A DNA stretch of 64,000 nucleotides from Alexandriicola marinus (GTDB taxonomy: Bacteria; Pseudomonadota; Alphaproteobacteria; Rhodobacterales; Rhodobacteraceae), in the NCBI RefSeq assembly GCF_004000435.1, contig NZ_RBVZ01000003.1:1-64000 (forward strand), given 5' to 3'. Positions within the stretch are counted from its first letter, which is position 1. Every line of letters starts with the position of its first letter. The position numbers were made by a program, and so were the translations under genes. Under the pieces are notes generated by a model, which saw nothing but the letters and a program-made list of their open reading frames with translations, was not told the DNA's origin and searched no databases. Positions 50,270 through 58,947 of this stretch are shown in pieces.

Positions 50270-52076
50270 GCCGCTTCTGAAAGTGCGCGATCTGCGGGTT
50301 GGCTACGAAGTGCCGGGCGATCTGGTCGTGCCGGTCGAAGGGGTCAGCTTCGATCTCAACCCGCATGAGGTTGTGGGCCTCGTGGGCGATGCGGGGTCGG
50401 GGAAATCCACGACCGCATTGGCGCTGATGGGCCTCGCCCGTCCGCCGGGCAAGATCCTCGGCGGCACCGCGATGTTCGATGGCCGCGACCTGTTGAGCCT
50501 GCCCGACGACGAGATCCGCGCGATCCGCGGGCGTGACATCGGGATCATCGTCCAGAACCCGCGCGCGGCCCTTAATCCGATGCTCAGGGTCGGGCGGCAG
50601 ATCGGCTATGCATACCGCGCCCACAATCGGGTCAGCGAGGCCGAAGCGCGCAAGCAGGCCGTGGAAATGCTGCGCCTCGTGGGCATCAACGATCCCGAAC
50701 GCCGGGTCGAGGCCTATGCGCACGAGCTGTCGGGCGGCATGGCCCAGAGGGCGCTGATCGCGATGGCGCTGTCGTCAACGCCGAAGCTGCTGATCGCGGA
50801 CGAGCCGACATCGGGGCTCGATGTCACCATCCAGGCGCAGTTTCTGGACGAGATGTGGAACACGGTGCAGAAGACCGGCTCCGCGATGCTGCTGGTCACA
50901 CAGGAGCTTGGGGTGATCGCCAATTTCTGTGACAGGGTCCTTGTCCTGCACCAGGGCCGGATCGTCGAGGATGCGCCGGTGCGGCAGTTCTTTTCCGATC
51001 CTCAGCATCCCTACAGCCAGGAAGTGCTGCGGTTCTATCACGAACGTTCGGACGGGTTTCCGGAACAGGTCAGTGGGGGCGCCGGGTTCCTGCGCACCGA
51101 ACAGCTGACCAAGCATTTTCCCTTGCGCAACTCCGACAAGGTCGTGCAGGCCGTCGACAAGGTGACGATCAGCGTCGCCAAGGGCGAGGCCGTTGGGCTG
51201 GTCGGCGAAAGCGGCTCGGGCAAGACGACCGTCGGTCGCTGCCTGATGCGGCTTGAACATCCGACGGCGGGGGCGGTTGTTCTGGATGGTCAGGACATCA
51301 CGGCGCTGAATGCCGCCGAAATGCGCAAGATGCGCAGCCGGATGCAGATCGTCTTCCAGGACCCCTTCGACAGCGTGAACCCGCGCTGGACGGTGGCCGA
51401 CATCCTTGATGAGCCGCTGCGTGTCCACGAGGGCGGCGACAAGGCCAAACGGCGCAGCCGTGCGATCGCCGCGCTTGAACAGGTGAATCTCGACCCGTCG
51501 CTCATGCAGGCCAAGCCTCGTGACCTCGGGGCTTCGACGCTGCAGCGGATCAACATCGCGCGCGCGCTGATCTGCAATCCCGAATTCGTGGTTCTCGATG
51601 AACCCACGAGTGTGCTTGCCCCGCGTGCCCGCAACAGCCTGATCGCCCTTCTGGCGCGGCTGCAGAAGGAACTGGGCATCAGCTATCTTTTCATCAGCCA
51701 CGACCTGACGACGGTGCGGTATCTCTGCCAGAGGGTCGCCGTGATGTATCTCGGTCAGATCGTCGAGGAGGGCACGGTCGAGCAGGTCTTCAGCGCCCCG
51801 CAGCATCCCTATTCGCAGGCGCTTCTGTCGGCGCATCTGATGCCTGATCCGACCCGGCGCAGGGTCGACCATCCCGTGCCCGCGGCCCTCGACGGCGAGA
51901 TCCCGTCTCCGATCGATGTGCCCAAGGGCTGCTATCTGGCGAGCCGGTGCCGCCACGTGACCGAAACGTGCCGCGCCAATCCGCAGGTCCTGAGCGAGTT
52001 GGGCGATGGCCGGACGGTCCGCTGCGAACGGGTCGTCAAAGGGGAGATCACACCGGAGGATTTCGCAGATGCCTGA
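50256..52076 (+). CDS. Fused dipeptide-type ABC ATPase (DppD-DppF in one chain)
   Basis: 606-residue double ATPase. Domain 1 (about 5-265) is canonical: GDAGSGKST, LSGGMAQRALIAMAL, LLIADEPTSGLD, VTQELGVIA. Domain 2 (about 285-555) has a good Walker A (GESGSGKTT) and Walker B Glu (VVLDEP) with FISHDLTTV, but its signature is LGAST (424-428) instead of LSGGQ and its D-loop is SVLAPRA instead of SALDVS. The domains are therefore asymmetric, with one weakened ATP site predicted. A peptide-transporter C-terminal tail with cysteines (GCYLASRCRHVTETCR) closes the protein. The ATG at 50256 begins the family start. The next gene overlaps by 8 bp. Confidence 0.9.
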   Translation: MKKAEPLLKVRDLRVGYEVPGDLVVPVEGVSFDLNPHEVVGLVGDAGSGKSTTALALMGLARPPGKILGGTAMFDGRDLLSLPDDEIRAIRGRDIGIIVQNPRAALNPMLRVGRQIGYAYRAHNRVSEAEARKQAVEMLRLVGINDPERRVEAYAHELSGGMAQRALIAMALSSTPKLLIADEPTSGLDVTIQAQFLDEMWNTVQKTGSAMLLVTQELGVIANFCDRVLVLHQGRIVEDAPVRQFFSDPQHPYSQEVLRFYHERSDGFPEQVSGGAGFLRTEQLTKHFPLRNSDKVVQAVDKVTISVAKGEAVGLVGESGSGKTTVGRCLMRLEHPTAGAVVLDGQDITALNAAEMRKMRSRMQIVFQDPFDSVNPRWTVADILDEPLRVHEGGDKAKRRSRAIAALEQVNLDPSLMQAKPRDLGASTLQRINIARALICNPEFVVLDEPTSVLAPRARNSLIALLARLQKELGISYLFISHDLTTVRYLCQRVAVMYLGQIVEEGTVEQVFSAPQHPYSQALLSAHLMPDPTRRRVDHPVPAALDGEIPSPIDVPKGCYLASRCRHVTETCRANPQVLSELGDGRTVRCERVVKGEITPEDFADA

Positions 52077-53670
52077 TGTCGTCATCGTCGGTGCCGGGGC
52101 CAGCGGCGGGGCCGCCGCCTGGAGGCTGGCGCGCGCCGGGCTCAGGGTGACCTGCCTCGAACAGGGCGATTGGGTCGATCCGGACGCGACCCCCTCGCTC
52201 CGCCCGGATTGGGAGATTGCGCGCCAGACGACCCATCATCCCAATCCCAACGTCCGCGCAGCGCCGCAGGATTATCCGGTCGATCAGACGGATGCGGCGA
52301 TCAAGCCGTTTCTCTACAATGCCGTTGGCGGCTCAACGATCCTGTGGGGCGCGCATTTTCCCCGGTTCCGTCCCTCCGATTTCCGGACCCGGACGCTTGA
52401 CGGCGTCGGGGACGACTGGCCCATCTGCTACGAGGACCTCGCGCCCTATTACGAGGAAAATGATCGCATGATGGGAGTGTCGGGCCTTGCCGGCGATCCC
52501 GGCAATCCACCGCGCGAGCCGCGCCAGATGCCGCCGGTGCCGCCCGGCAAGGCGGGCGTGCGGATGGCGAAGGCCTTTGACAGGCTGGGCTGGCACTGGT
52601 GGCCCGCGGACGTGGCGATCAACACCGCGCCCTACGGAGAGGGGCGCGGCGCGTGCAACAATTGCGGCCCCTGCGATCTGGGCTGCCCGCATGGCGCGCG
52701 GAGTGCGACCGATGTCAGCTATTGGCCGCAGGCGATCGCGGCCGGCGTCGAGCTGATCACCGGGGCGCGGGTCTTCGAGGTGGAAACCGATGCCGCCGGG
52801 CGCGCCACGGGCGTGGCGTGGTATGATCGCGCGGGACAGGTGCAGCGCACGAAGGCGGCCGTTGTGGCGCTGGCTTCGAACGGCGTTGGCACCGCCCGGC
52901 TGATGTTGCTGTCGACGTCGAAGCGGTTCCCGAACGGGCTGGCCAATGACACCGACCTTGTCGGCCGCCGGCTCATGCACCACCCGACTGGAATGGTGAC
53001 GGGCCGGTTCGACGAGCCGATGGACGGCTGGGCCGGGCCTTTCGCAGTCTCGATCCTCAGCCAGGAATTCTATGAGACACGGCCCGAGCACGATTTCAGC
53101 CGGGGCTACCAGATGCAGCTGATCCGCTCGGACGGCCCGGTGGGGACAGCGGTCGGCGGCTATCTGCCCCGCGTGCCATGGGGGGCAGGGCATCATGCCC
53201 GGTTCCGCGACGTGTTCGGCCACACGGCAAGCCTGACCGTCACGACCGAAGACCTCCCCCGGCCCGAGAACCGCGTCACCCTGTCGGACAGCCTGACAGA
53301 CAGCGACGGCATACCGGCGCCCAAGATGACCTACAGCCTCGATGACAACACGCGCGCGATGATCGCCCACGGGATCGCCCGCGCGACAGAGGCCTTCACC
53401 GAGGCGGGCGCTGCCGACATCACCGCGCAATCGCTAGTGGCCGACGCCGGGTTTCACCTTCTGGGGACGGCCTGCATGGGGGCCGATGCCGGCAGCAGCG
53501 TGACAAATGCCAAGAGCCGGGCGCATGCTGTCCCTAACCTCGTGATCCTCGATGGCTCCGTCTTCACGACGGCAGCGGCCCTGAACCCCACCTCCACCAT
53601 TCAGGCGCTGGCGCTCAGGGCTGCGGATGCGCTGATCCGCGACCGTGCCGAACTTGAGGTGGCGTCATGA
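52069..53670 (+). CDS. GMC oxidoreductase with CX2CX2CX3C cluster motif (gluconate dehydrogenase-like flavoprotein)
   Basis: 533-residue FAD oxidoreductase of the GMC family, resembling the large subunit of gluconate 2-dehydrogenase and FAD-glucose dehydrogenase. The FAD loop is VVIVGAGASGGAAAWRL. Cys196, 199, 202 and 206 (CNNCGPCDLGCPHGA) form a CX2CX2CX3C pattern likely to bind an iron-sulfur cluster. The C-terminal active-site region is FHLLGTACMGAD and LNPTSTIQALALRAADAL. There is no signal peptide, so it is probably cytoplasmic. GGAGG lies 9 nt before the ATG at 52069. It is coupled by overlap to a small subunit-3-like protein. It would oxidise an alcohol or sugar-like substrate imported by the upstream transporter. 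Confidence 0.87.
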   Translation: MPDVVIVGAGASGGAAAWRLARAGLRVTCLEQGDWVDPDATPSLRPDWEIARQTTHHPNPNVRAAPQDYPVDQTDAAIKPFLYNAVGGSTILWGAHFPRFRPSDFRTRTLDGVGDDWPICYEDLAPYYEENDRMMGVSGLAGDPGNPPREPRQMPPVPPGKAGVRMAKAFDRLGWHWWPADVAINTAPYGEGRGACNNCGPCDLGCPHGARSATDVSYWPQAIAAGVELITGARVFEVETDAAGRATGVAWYDRAGQVQRTKAAVVALASNGVGTARLMLLSTSKRFPNGLANDTDLVGRRLMHHPTGMVTGRFDEPMDGWAGPFAVSILSQEFYETRPEHDFSRGYQMQLIRSDGPVGTAVGGYLPRVPWGAGHHARFRDVFGHTASLTVTTEDLPRPENRVTLSDSLTDSDGIPAPKMTYSLDDNTRAMIAHGIARATEAFTEAGAADITAQSLVADAGFHLLGTACMGADAGSSVTNAKSRAHAVPNLVILDGSVFTTAAALNPTSTIQALALRAADALIRDRAELEVAS

Positions 53671-54080
53671 GCGCGCTGCTGGATACCCTGATCCCCGGCG
53701 ACGCCGATTTCCCTTCCGCCGGATCGCTTGATCTTCATGAGGCACTTCTGGCGCATGACCGCTTTGGCGCGCCCTATGCGGCGGTGTCTGGCCTTTTGCC
53801 CGAGGGGTTTGCCGACCTTCCGGCAGAGGCCCGTGCGCGCCATGTCGCCGAGATCGAAGCCCGGGAGCCCGACCTGTTCAACGGGCTGATCGTCGGCGTC
53901 TACAGCCTCTATTATACGCACGCGGATGTCTCTGCCGTCATCGAGCGGCTGACCGGTCACACCGCCCGTCCGCCGCAACCCGATGGCCATCCGCTCGAAC
54001 CGTTCGACCCGCGACTGGTCGAGATCCCTGCCCGGCGCGCGGGCCTTTACCGTCCAACACCGGAGCATGACGATGCCTGA
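53667..54080 (+). CDS. Gluconate 2-dehydrogenase subunit 3-like small protein
   Basis: 137-residue protein that overlaps the GMC gene by 4 bp and starts LLDTLIPGDADFPSAGSLDLHEALLAHD, resembling the gluconate 2-dehydrogenase subunit 3 family. Typical members carry a Tat signal that exports the flavoprotein; this one has none, so the complex would stay in the cytoplasm. It is probably a chaperone or structural partner of the GMC subunit. The similarity is moderate and judged by pattern and by gene order. Confidence 0.7.
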   Translation: MSALLDTLIPGDADFPSAGSLDLHEALLAHDRFGAPYAAVSGLLPEGFADLPAEARARHVAEIEAREPDLFNGLIVGVYSLYYTHADVSAVIERLTGHTARPPQPDGHPLEPFDPRLVEIPARRAGLYRPTPEHDDA

Positions 54081-54831
54081 TCCGAACCGCCACGCCGGCA
54101 AATCCGTCCTTGTCACAGGCTCCGCCAGCGGGATCGGCCTTGGGATCGTCGAACGGTTTCTGGCCGAAGGGGCGCGCGTCACCGGGTTCGACCTGAACGA
54201 GACCAAGGCCAAGGGCGTGATGTCGATCCGGGGCGACGCCACCGACGAGGCACAGGTCCAGCAGGCCGTCGACAGGGTTGTGGCAGAGCAGGGTGGCCTT
54301 GACGTGATGGTCTGCAATGCAGGCGTCATCGCGGTCGAACCGGTGGTCGAGATGGACTATGCCAATTGGCGCCGGGTCATGGATATCAATGTCAATTCGG
54401 TGTTTCTGGGCTCGCGTGCGGCGGCGCGTGCGATGATCGCACAGGGGCGCGGCGGCGTGATCGTGAATGCCTCGAGCGGGGCGGGGCGGCGGGGCGTGCC
54501 CAACCTGTCGCATTACTGCGCGTCGAAGGCGGCGATCCTGATGCTGACCCAGTCTTTGGCCATCGAACTGGCGCCGCATCGGATCCGGGCCAATTGCTAT
54601 GTGCCGGGCCACATCGAGACGCCGTTCTGGGGCGGCATCGCCGAGGGCTTTGCGAAGGTCACGGGCCAGACCCCGGAAGAGGTCGTCGAGGGATTTCGCA
54701 AGACCGTGCCCTGGGGCCGGTTCGGCACGCCGGATGACGTGGCGGCCTCGGTGTCGTGGCTTGCCACGCCGGACGCGGAATATGTCAGCGGGCAGGCCAT
54801 CGCGATGAATGGCGCGGAGTTCCCGTTCTAG
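54073..54831 (+). CDS. Short-chain dehydrogenase/reductase (unit C)
   Basis: 252-residue classical SDR: VLVTGSASGIGLGIVERFL (TGxxxGIG), LDVMVCNAGVIAVEP (NAG), VNASSGAGRRGVPNLSHYCASKAAI (Ser-Tyr-Lys) and the C-terminal YVSGQAIAMNGAEFPF. The N-terminal Asp in VTGFDLNETK suggests NAD rather than NADP. Two ATGs (54067, 54073) are near; the second has GGAG 7 nt upstream and is preferred. It overlaps the small subunit gene by 8 bp. It likely continues oxidation of the same substrate. Confidence 0.9.
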   Translation: MPDPNRHAGKSVLVTGSASGIGLGIVERFLAEGARVTGFDLNETKAKGVMSIRGDATDEAQVQQAVDRVVAEQGGLDVMVCNAGVIAVEPVVEMDYANWRRVMDINVNSVFLGSRAAARAMIAQGRGGVIVNASSGAGRRGVPNLSHYCASKAAILMLTQSLAIELAPHRIRANCYVPGHIETPFWGGIAEGFAKVTGQTPEEVVEGFRKTVPWGRFGTPDDVAASVSWLATPDAEYVSGQAIAMNGAEFPF

Positions 54832-54843
54832 GAGGTCAGGGCC

Positions 54844-56478
54844 ATGGACAGCTTCGACTATATCATCGTCGGTGCAGGATCGGCTGGCTGTGTGCTGGCC
54901 AACCGTCTGTCCGAGGATCGAAGCAAGAGAGTACTTCTTGTCGAGGCAGGCGGCAGCGACCGCAACCCGATCTTTCGCATCCCCCTGCTGGCCGGGGTGG
55001 CCTATTGGCACAAGCCCGCGAACTGGAACTATGTCACCACACCACAAGATCATCTGGACGGGCGGAAGATCAAATGGCCCCGCGGCAAGGTTCTGGGTGG
55101 TTCGTCCACGATCAACGGCATGATGTATATGCGCGGCAACGCCGCCGATTATGATCGCTGGGCGCAGTCCGGGCTGACGGGCTGGAGCTATGATGACGTG
55201 CTCCCGTATTTCCGTCGCTCGGAATGCAATCCCGAGCGATCAGGCGATCCATTCCACGGTCAGGACGGGCCCCTGATGGTCCGTAAGGCGCGGGGCGAAA
55301 ACCCGCTTTATGCCGATTTCCTTGCCGCCGGTCACGAAGAGGGCGCCCGCGCGAACGACGACTTCAACGGGGCCGATCAGGAGGGCCTTGGCCTATACGA
55401 TTTCAACACCCGCGAGGGGCGCCGGGAAAGCAGCGCCACGGCCTTTCTGCGGCCCGCCATGACGCGCGACAACCTGACGATCTATACCCGGACCAAGGTG
55501 CGCCGCATCATGTTGTCCGAAGGGCGGGCCACGGGCCTTGTCCTGCGGCGCGAGGGCCGGACGGTCGAGGTCGCGGCCCGGCACGAGGTGATCCTGTCGG
55601 GCGGGGCGATCAACTCGCCGCAACTCCTGATGCTGTCCGGGATCGGTCCGGGGGCAGAATTGGCCCGCCACGGGATCGAGGTCATCCATGACCTGCCCGA
55701 GGTGGGGCGCAATCTTCAGGACCATCTTGGCGTTTATCTGACCTATGGCTGCAAGGACCCGGTCACGCTCTATTCGCTGTTTCGGCCCGATCGCGCAGCG
55801 CTTGCGTTTGCGCAAGCCTTCCTGTTCGGGACGGGTCCTGCCAGTGCCGTGCCGCTCGAGGCGGGTGGCTTCCTCAAAACCCGGCCCGATCTCGAGATCC
55901 CCGACATCCACATCACCTTTGTTCCGGGCCTGAGCCTCGAGACGACCCGGGCCGGGCAGGGACGGCATGGATACCTTATCAACTTCTACCAGCTGCGCCC
56001 CGAAAGCCGGGGGACGATCACGCTGGCCTCGTCCGATCCGGGCAAGGCTCCGCTGATGGATCCGAACTACCTCTCGGCCGAGGCAGACAGGCAATGCATG
56101 CGCGATGGCGTGCGGCTTGCCCGGCGTATCGGAGAGCGCGGCCCGCTGGCTGCGCGGAAATCGAAGGATCTGTCTCCGACCGAGGCCGACCTTGCCTCTG
56201 ACGACGCCATCGATGCCTGGGTTCGGGCCGGCGCGAACACCATCTTTCATCCGGTGGGCACCTGCCGGATGGGGGCCGATGCCGGATCGGTCGTGGATGC
56301 AGAGCTGAAGGTGCGCGGCATCCAGGGGCTTCGGGTCGTGGATGCTTCTGTCATGCCCACGATCATCGGGGGCAATACCAGCGCGCCCACGATGATGATC
56401 GCGGAGAAAGCCGCCGACATGATCCTCGGGCGGCCACCGCTCCCACGGGTCGAGATTGCCCAAGGGGGAAGGCCATGA
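54844..56478 (+). CDS. GMC oxidoreductase, choline dehydrogenase-like
   Basis: 544-residue flavoprotein alcohol dehydrogenase. It has the FAD loop DYIIVGAGSAGCVLANRLS, GMC signature 1 around PRGKVLGGSSTINGMMYMRG, GMC signature 2 SGGAINSPQLLMLSGIGP, and the catalytic His in NTIFHPVGTCRMG with VVDASVMPTIIGGNTSAPTMMIAEKAAD. There is no signal peptide. A strong GGAGG is 8 nt before the ATG. It differs from the GMC protein at 52069, which has the cysteine motif, so the unit holds two types. It oxidises a primary or secondary alcohol; choline itself is not implied. Its stop overlaps the crotonase start by 4 bp. Confidence 0.9.
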   Translation: MDSFDYIIVGAGSAGCVLANRLSEDRSKRVLLVEAGGSDRNPIFRIPLLAGVAYWHKPANWNYVTTPQDHLDGRKIKWPRGKVLGGSSTINGMMYMRGNAADYDRWAQSGLTGWSYDDVLPYFRRSECNPERSGDPFHGQDGPLMVRKARGENPLYADFLAAGHEEGARANDDFNGADQEGLGLYDFNTREGRRESSATAFLRPAMTRDNLTIYTRTKVRRIMLSEGRATGLVLRREGRTVEVAARHEVILSGGAINSPQLLMLSGIGPGAELARHGIEVIHDLPEVGRNLQDHLGVYLTYGCKDPVTLYSLFRPDRAALAFAQAFLFGTGPASAVPLEAGGFLKTRPDLEIPDIHITFVPGLSLETTRAGQGRHGYLINFYQLRPESRGTITLASSDPGKAPLMDPNYLSAEADRQCMRDGVRLARRIGERGPLAARKSKDLSPTEADLASDDAIDAWVRAGANTIFHPVGTCRMGADAGSVVDAELKVRGIQGLRVVDASVMPTIIGGNTSAPTMMIAEKAADMILGRPPLPRVEIAQGGRP

Positions 56479-57260
56479 CGATGACCTTTGCAAACGGCGA
56501 TCTGCGGCTGAAGCCGGGTCCGATCGCGCAACTGACCCTCGAGCGTCCTGACAAGCGCAATGCCATGACGGCGGCGATGTGGGAGGCGATCCCCGGGATT
56601 TGCGACACGCTGATCGCGGATGAGACACGGGTCCTGATCGTGACGGGCGAGGGCGCGCAGGCCTTTTGTGCCGGTGCCGATATTGGCGAATTCGAAACCG
56701 TCTATGGCACGGCCGAACGCACCGCAGAGTATAACCGCAAGGTCCGTGATGCGCAGGCCCGGCTGCGGGATATGCCCTGTCCGACCATCGCGGAAATCCG
56801 CGGTGCCTGCTATGGTGGGGGCTGTGGGCTGGCGCTCGCCTGCGACTTTCGGGTGGCGCAGCCCGGTGCCAGCTTTGCGATCACGCCCGCGCGGCTGGGC
56901 CTTGCCTACAGCCCCGCCGACACCTGGCAACTGATCGAGAAGGTGGGAATGCCGCGCGCGCGCGATCTGCTTCTGACGGGCCGGGCGATCGATGCGGACG
57001 AGGCGCTGCGCATCGGTCTGATCGACCGGCTGGAGGACAGCGCCGCAGAGGCGGCGAGCGGCCTTGCGGCCCACCTGACGACCCTCGCGCCAAAGGCGCT
57101 TGCCGCGATCAAGGCGATCTGCAACGGCCTGAGCACACCCGACGGGCGCGCGGATCTTCAGGACGTGTTCGAGGCGACATTCTCGGGTGCCGAGTTCAGG
57201 GAAGGCTACCGTGCCTTTCTGGAAAAGCGCCGCCCCGATTTCGGGGGCTCAAACCAATGA
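56475..57260 (+). CDS. Enoyl-CoA hydratase/isomerase (crotonase) family protein lacking both usual glutamates
   Basis: 261-residue crotonase-fold protein. The oxyanion-hole regions AFCAGADIGEF and IRGACYGGGCGLALACDFRVA are kept. The two catalytic Glu positions of enoyl-CoA hydratase read Gly118 (GGGCGLALACD) and Ala139 (ITPARLGLAYS), so ordinary water addition is unlikely. Crotonases without these residues do isomerisation, C-C cleavage or hydrolysis. It is coupled to the GMC gene before it and the GAF gene after it by 4-bp overlaps. Its role may be a decarboxylation or rearrangement in the pathway. Confidence 0.85.
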   Translation: MTMTFANGDLRLKPGPIAQLTLERPDKRNAMTAAMWEAIPGICDTLIADETRVLIVTGEGAQAFCAGADIGEFETVYGTAERTAEYNRKVRDAQARLRDMPCPTIAEIRGACYGGGCGLALACDFRVAQPGASFAITPARLGLAYSPADTWQLIEKVGMPRARDLLLTGRAIDADEALRIGLIDRLEDSAAEAASGLAAHLTTLAPKALAAIKAICNGLSTPDGRADLQDVFEATFSGAEFREGYRAFLEKRRPDFGGSNQ

Positions 57261-57838
57261 AAATCACACTTCTCGAACAGGCCGCAGCCGCGGGGGCCGC
57301 GGCCCCGGGTCCGGAACAGGCTTTGCGCGCCTTGCTGACGCCGCTACATCAGGGTCTTGGGCGGCGCGACGGCACGTTCGACCTGCCGGAGGGGGTGTCC
57401 CAGTTCTTCGTCGCTGGGGCGTTCATGGTCACGCCCGATCAGGACTGGCATATGCTGACGGCCAGCCTTGATTTTCCGCCCGAACAGGAACGGCTGATGA
57501 TCCCTATCGGCGCAGGCCATCCCGGCCGCGTGCGTGACAGTGGCACGCCCTTGCATCTGCTCGATACCGAGGCTGAACCGGGCGCATTCAAGCAATACCT
57601 GAAGACCGCGCGCATGGGATCGGCGATCTATGCGCCGATGATCTGGCAGGGGCGCTTTCTTGGGCAGATCGTGATGGCGGGACGGGCGCGAAAGACGCTG
57701 GAACAGGCCGATTTCGAAGTCATGCGCGCCGCGGCTCCGATCGCGGCCGCGCTCTGGATGGCGCATTCCGGCGATGACTGGCTCGCCGGGATCTACCCGC
57801 CCGAGAACGGGTTCCGGGTCGATCCGATGGGGATGTAG
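57257..57838 (+). CDS. GAF-like domain protein
   Basis: 193-residue soluble protein with a GAF-like core (about 50-165). Pattern elements are LPIGAGHPGR-like MIPIGAGHPGRVRDSGTPLHLLDT, MGSAIYAPMIWQGRFLGQIVMAG and EQADFEVMRAAAPIAAALW. There is no attached output domain. It is the last gene of unit C, overlapping the crotonase gene by 4 bp. It may sense a pathway metabolite or assist an enzyme. The function is not assignable; the domain call rests on pattern only. Confidence 0.65.
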   Translation: MKITLLEQAAAAGAAAPGPEQALRALLTPLHQGLGRRDGTFDLPEGVSQFFVAGAFMVTPDQDWHMLTASLDFPPEQERLMIPIGAGHPGRVRDSGTPLHLLDTEAEPGAFKQYLKTARMGSAIYAPMIWQGRFLGQIVMAGRARKTLEQADFEVMRAAAPIAAALWMAHSGDDWLAGIYPPENGFRVDPMGM

Positions 57839-58103
57839 CGGCAGACCCGGCCAGCCTTGATGCCGGAAGAGCCTGCGCCCCAACCAGAAGGTCTTTCGGG
57901 CTCAGTCGTGGTTTCGGTCCGCTGTCGAATTGAGCGGAGCAGTCTCGATCAAGTGTGCCGGCCATCTGGTGACTTGAGGGGGACCGACAATGACGGCCGC
58001 TGGAAATACGTGATCGACAGCCCGGACGGCGCGGCGCTTCTTCCGGGATAGACCTGCGGCATCTTCTCCGTTGGGACTGCAAGAGGTCGAGAACGTTCCG
58101 GTC

Positions 58104-58937
58104 CTATTGGGTCGGGGTGCGTTCCGCCCAGCCGGCAAAGATCTTCTCGAGGGCGACCACCACGTAATAAAGCAGGATCCCCAGCACGGCGAGCGCGATG
58201 AGAACGGCAAACATCAGCGGATAGTCGGAATTCGTCTTGCCGGAATCGAACAGCGCACCAAGACCACGGCCATGCGGGCTGACGATCTCCATGAGGTTGG
58301 TGCCGATGAAGGCGAGCGTCACCGCGACCTTCAGCGCGCCAAAGAATTCGGGCAGGGTCTTGGGCAAGGCGATCTTCCAGAAGATCGTGGTCTGCGAGGC
58401 CCCGAGCGAGCGCAGGATATCGCGGTATTCGGGCTCCAGCGTCGACAGGCCGATCGACACCGAAACCGCGATCGGGAAGAACGAGATCATGAAGGCGATC
58501 AGCACCGTGTTGAAATCGTGCGCGCCCACGAAGAGCAGGGCCACGATCGGAACCAGTGTCGCCTTGGGGATCGCGTTGAAGCCGACAAGCAGCGGATAAA
58601 GTGCGTCGCGCGTGGTGCGGGAGAAGCCCATGGCCATTCCGATCAGAACACCGACGACGACCGCCAGAACAAGCCCGACGACCGTGCGCCACAGCGTCTG
58701 CCAGCCCATGATCAGGAACAGGTTCCAGTATTGCGAATAGGCGGCGGGCAGGTCGGACGGCGAGGCCATGACGTAATCGGGCCAGCTGTTGGCCCAGACG
58801 ATGAATTCCCAGAAGACAAGGAACAGGATCACCGCACCGATCGGCGCCAGAACCGCACGACTTGTCAGCATGCGCAGAAGGCCGCCGCCGCGGGGAACGC
58901 GGTTCGTATCGGGAAGCGGTTCGGGAACATAGGCCAT
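58104..58937 (-). CDS. NitT/TauT-type ABC permease
   Basis: 277-residue inner-membrane permease (SsuC/TauC family). It has an N-terminal helix after a short Pro-rich tail (APIGAVILFLVFWEFIVW), the first transport helices LWRTVVGLVLAVVVGVLIGMAMGFS, and the coupling segment EPEYRDILRSLGASQTTIFWKIALPKTLPEFFGALKVAV. The ATG at 58937 is chosen; the upstream frame is shadow. It lies 10 bp after the ATPase gene. The substrate is unknown; the family imports sulfonates, nitrate, pyrimidines and aromatic acids. Confidence 0.9.
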   Translation of the reverse strand: MAYVPEPLPDTNRVPRGGGLLRMLTSRAVLAPIGAVILFLVFWEFIVWANSWPDYVMASPSDLPAAYSQYWNLFLIMGWQTLWRTVVGLVLAVVVGVLIGMAMGFSRTTRDALYPLLVGFNAIPKATLVPIVALLFVGAHDFNTVLIAFMISFFPIAVSVSIGLSTLEPEYRDILRSLGASQTTIFWKIALPKTLPEFFGALKVAVTLAFIGTNLMEIVSPHGRGLGALFDSGKTNSDYPLMFAVLIALAVLGILLYYVVVALEKIFAGWAERTPTQ

Positions 58938-58947
58938 CGTGTTGCTC

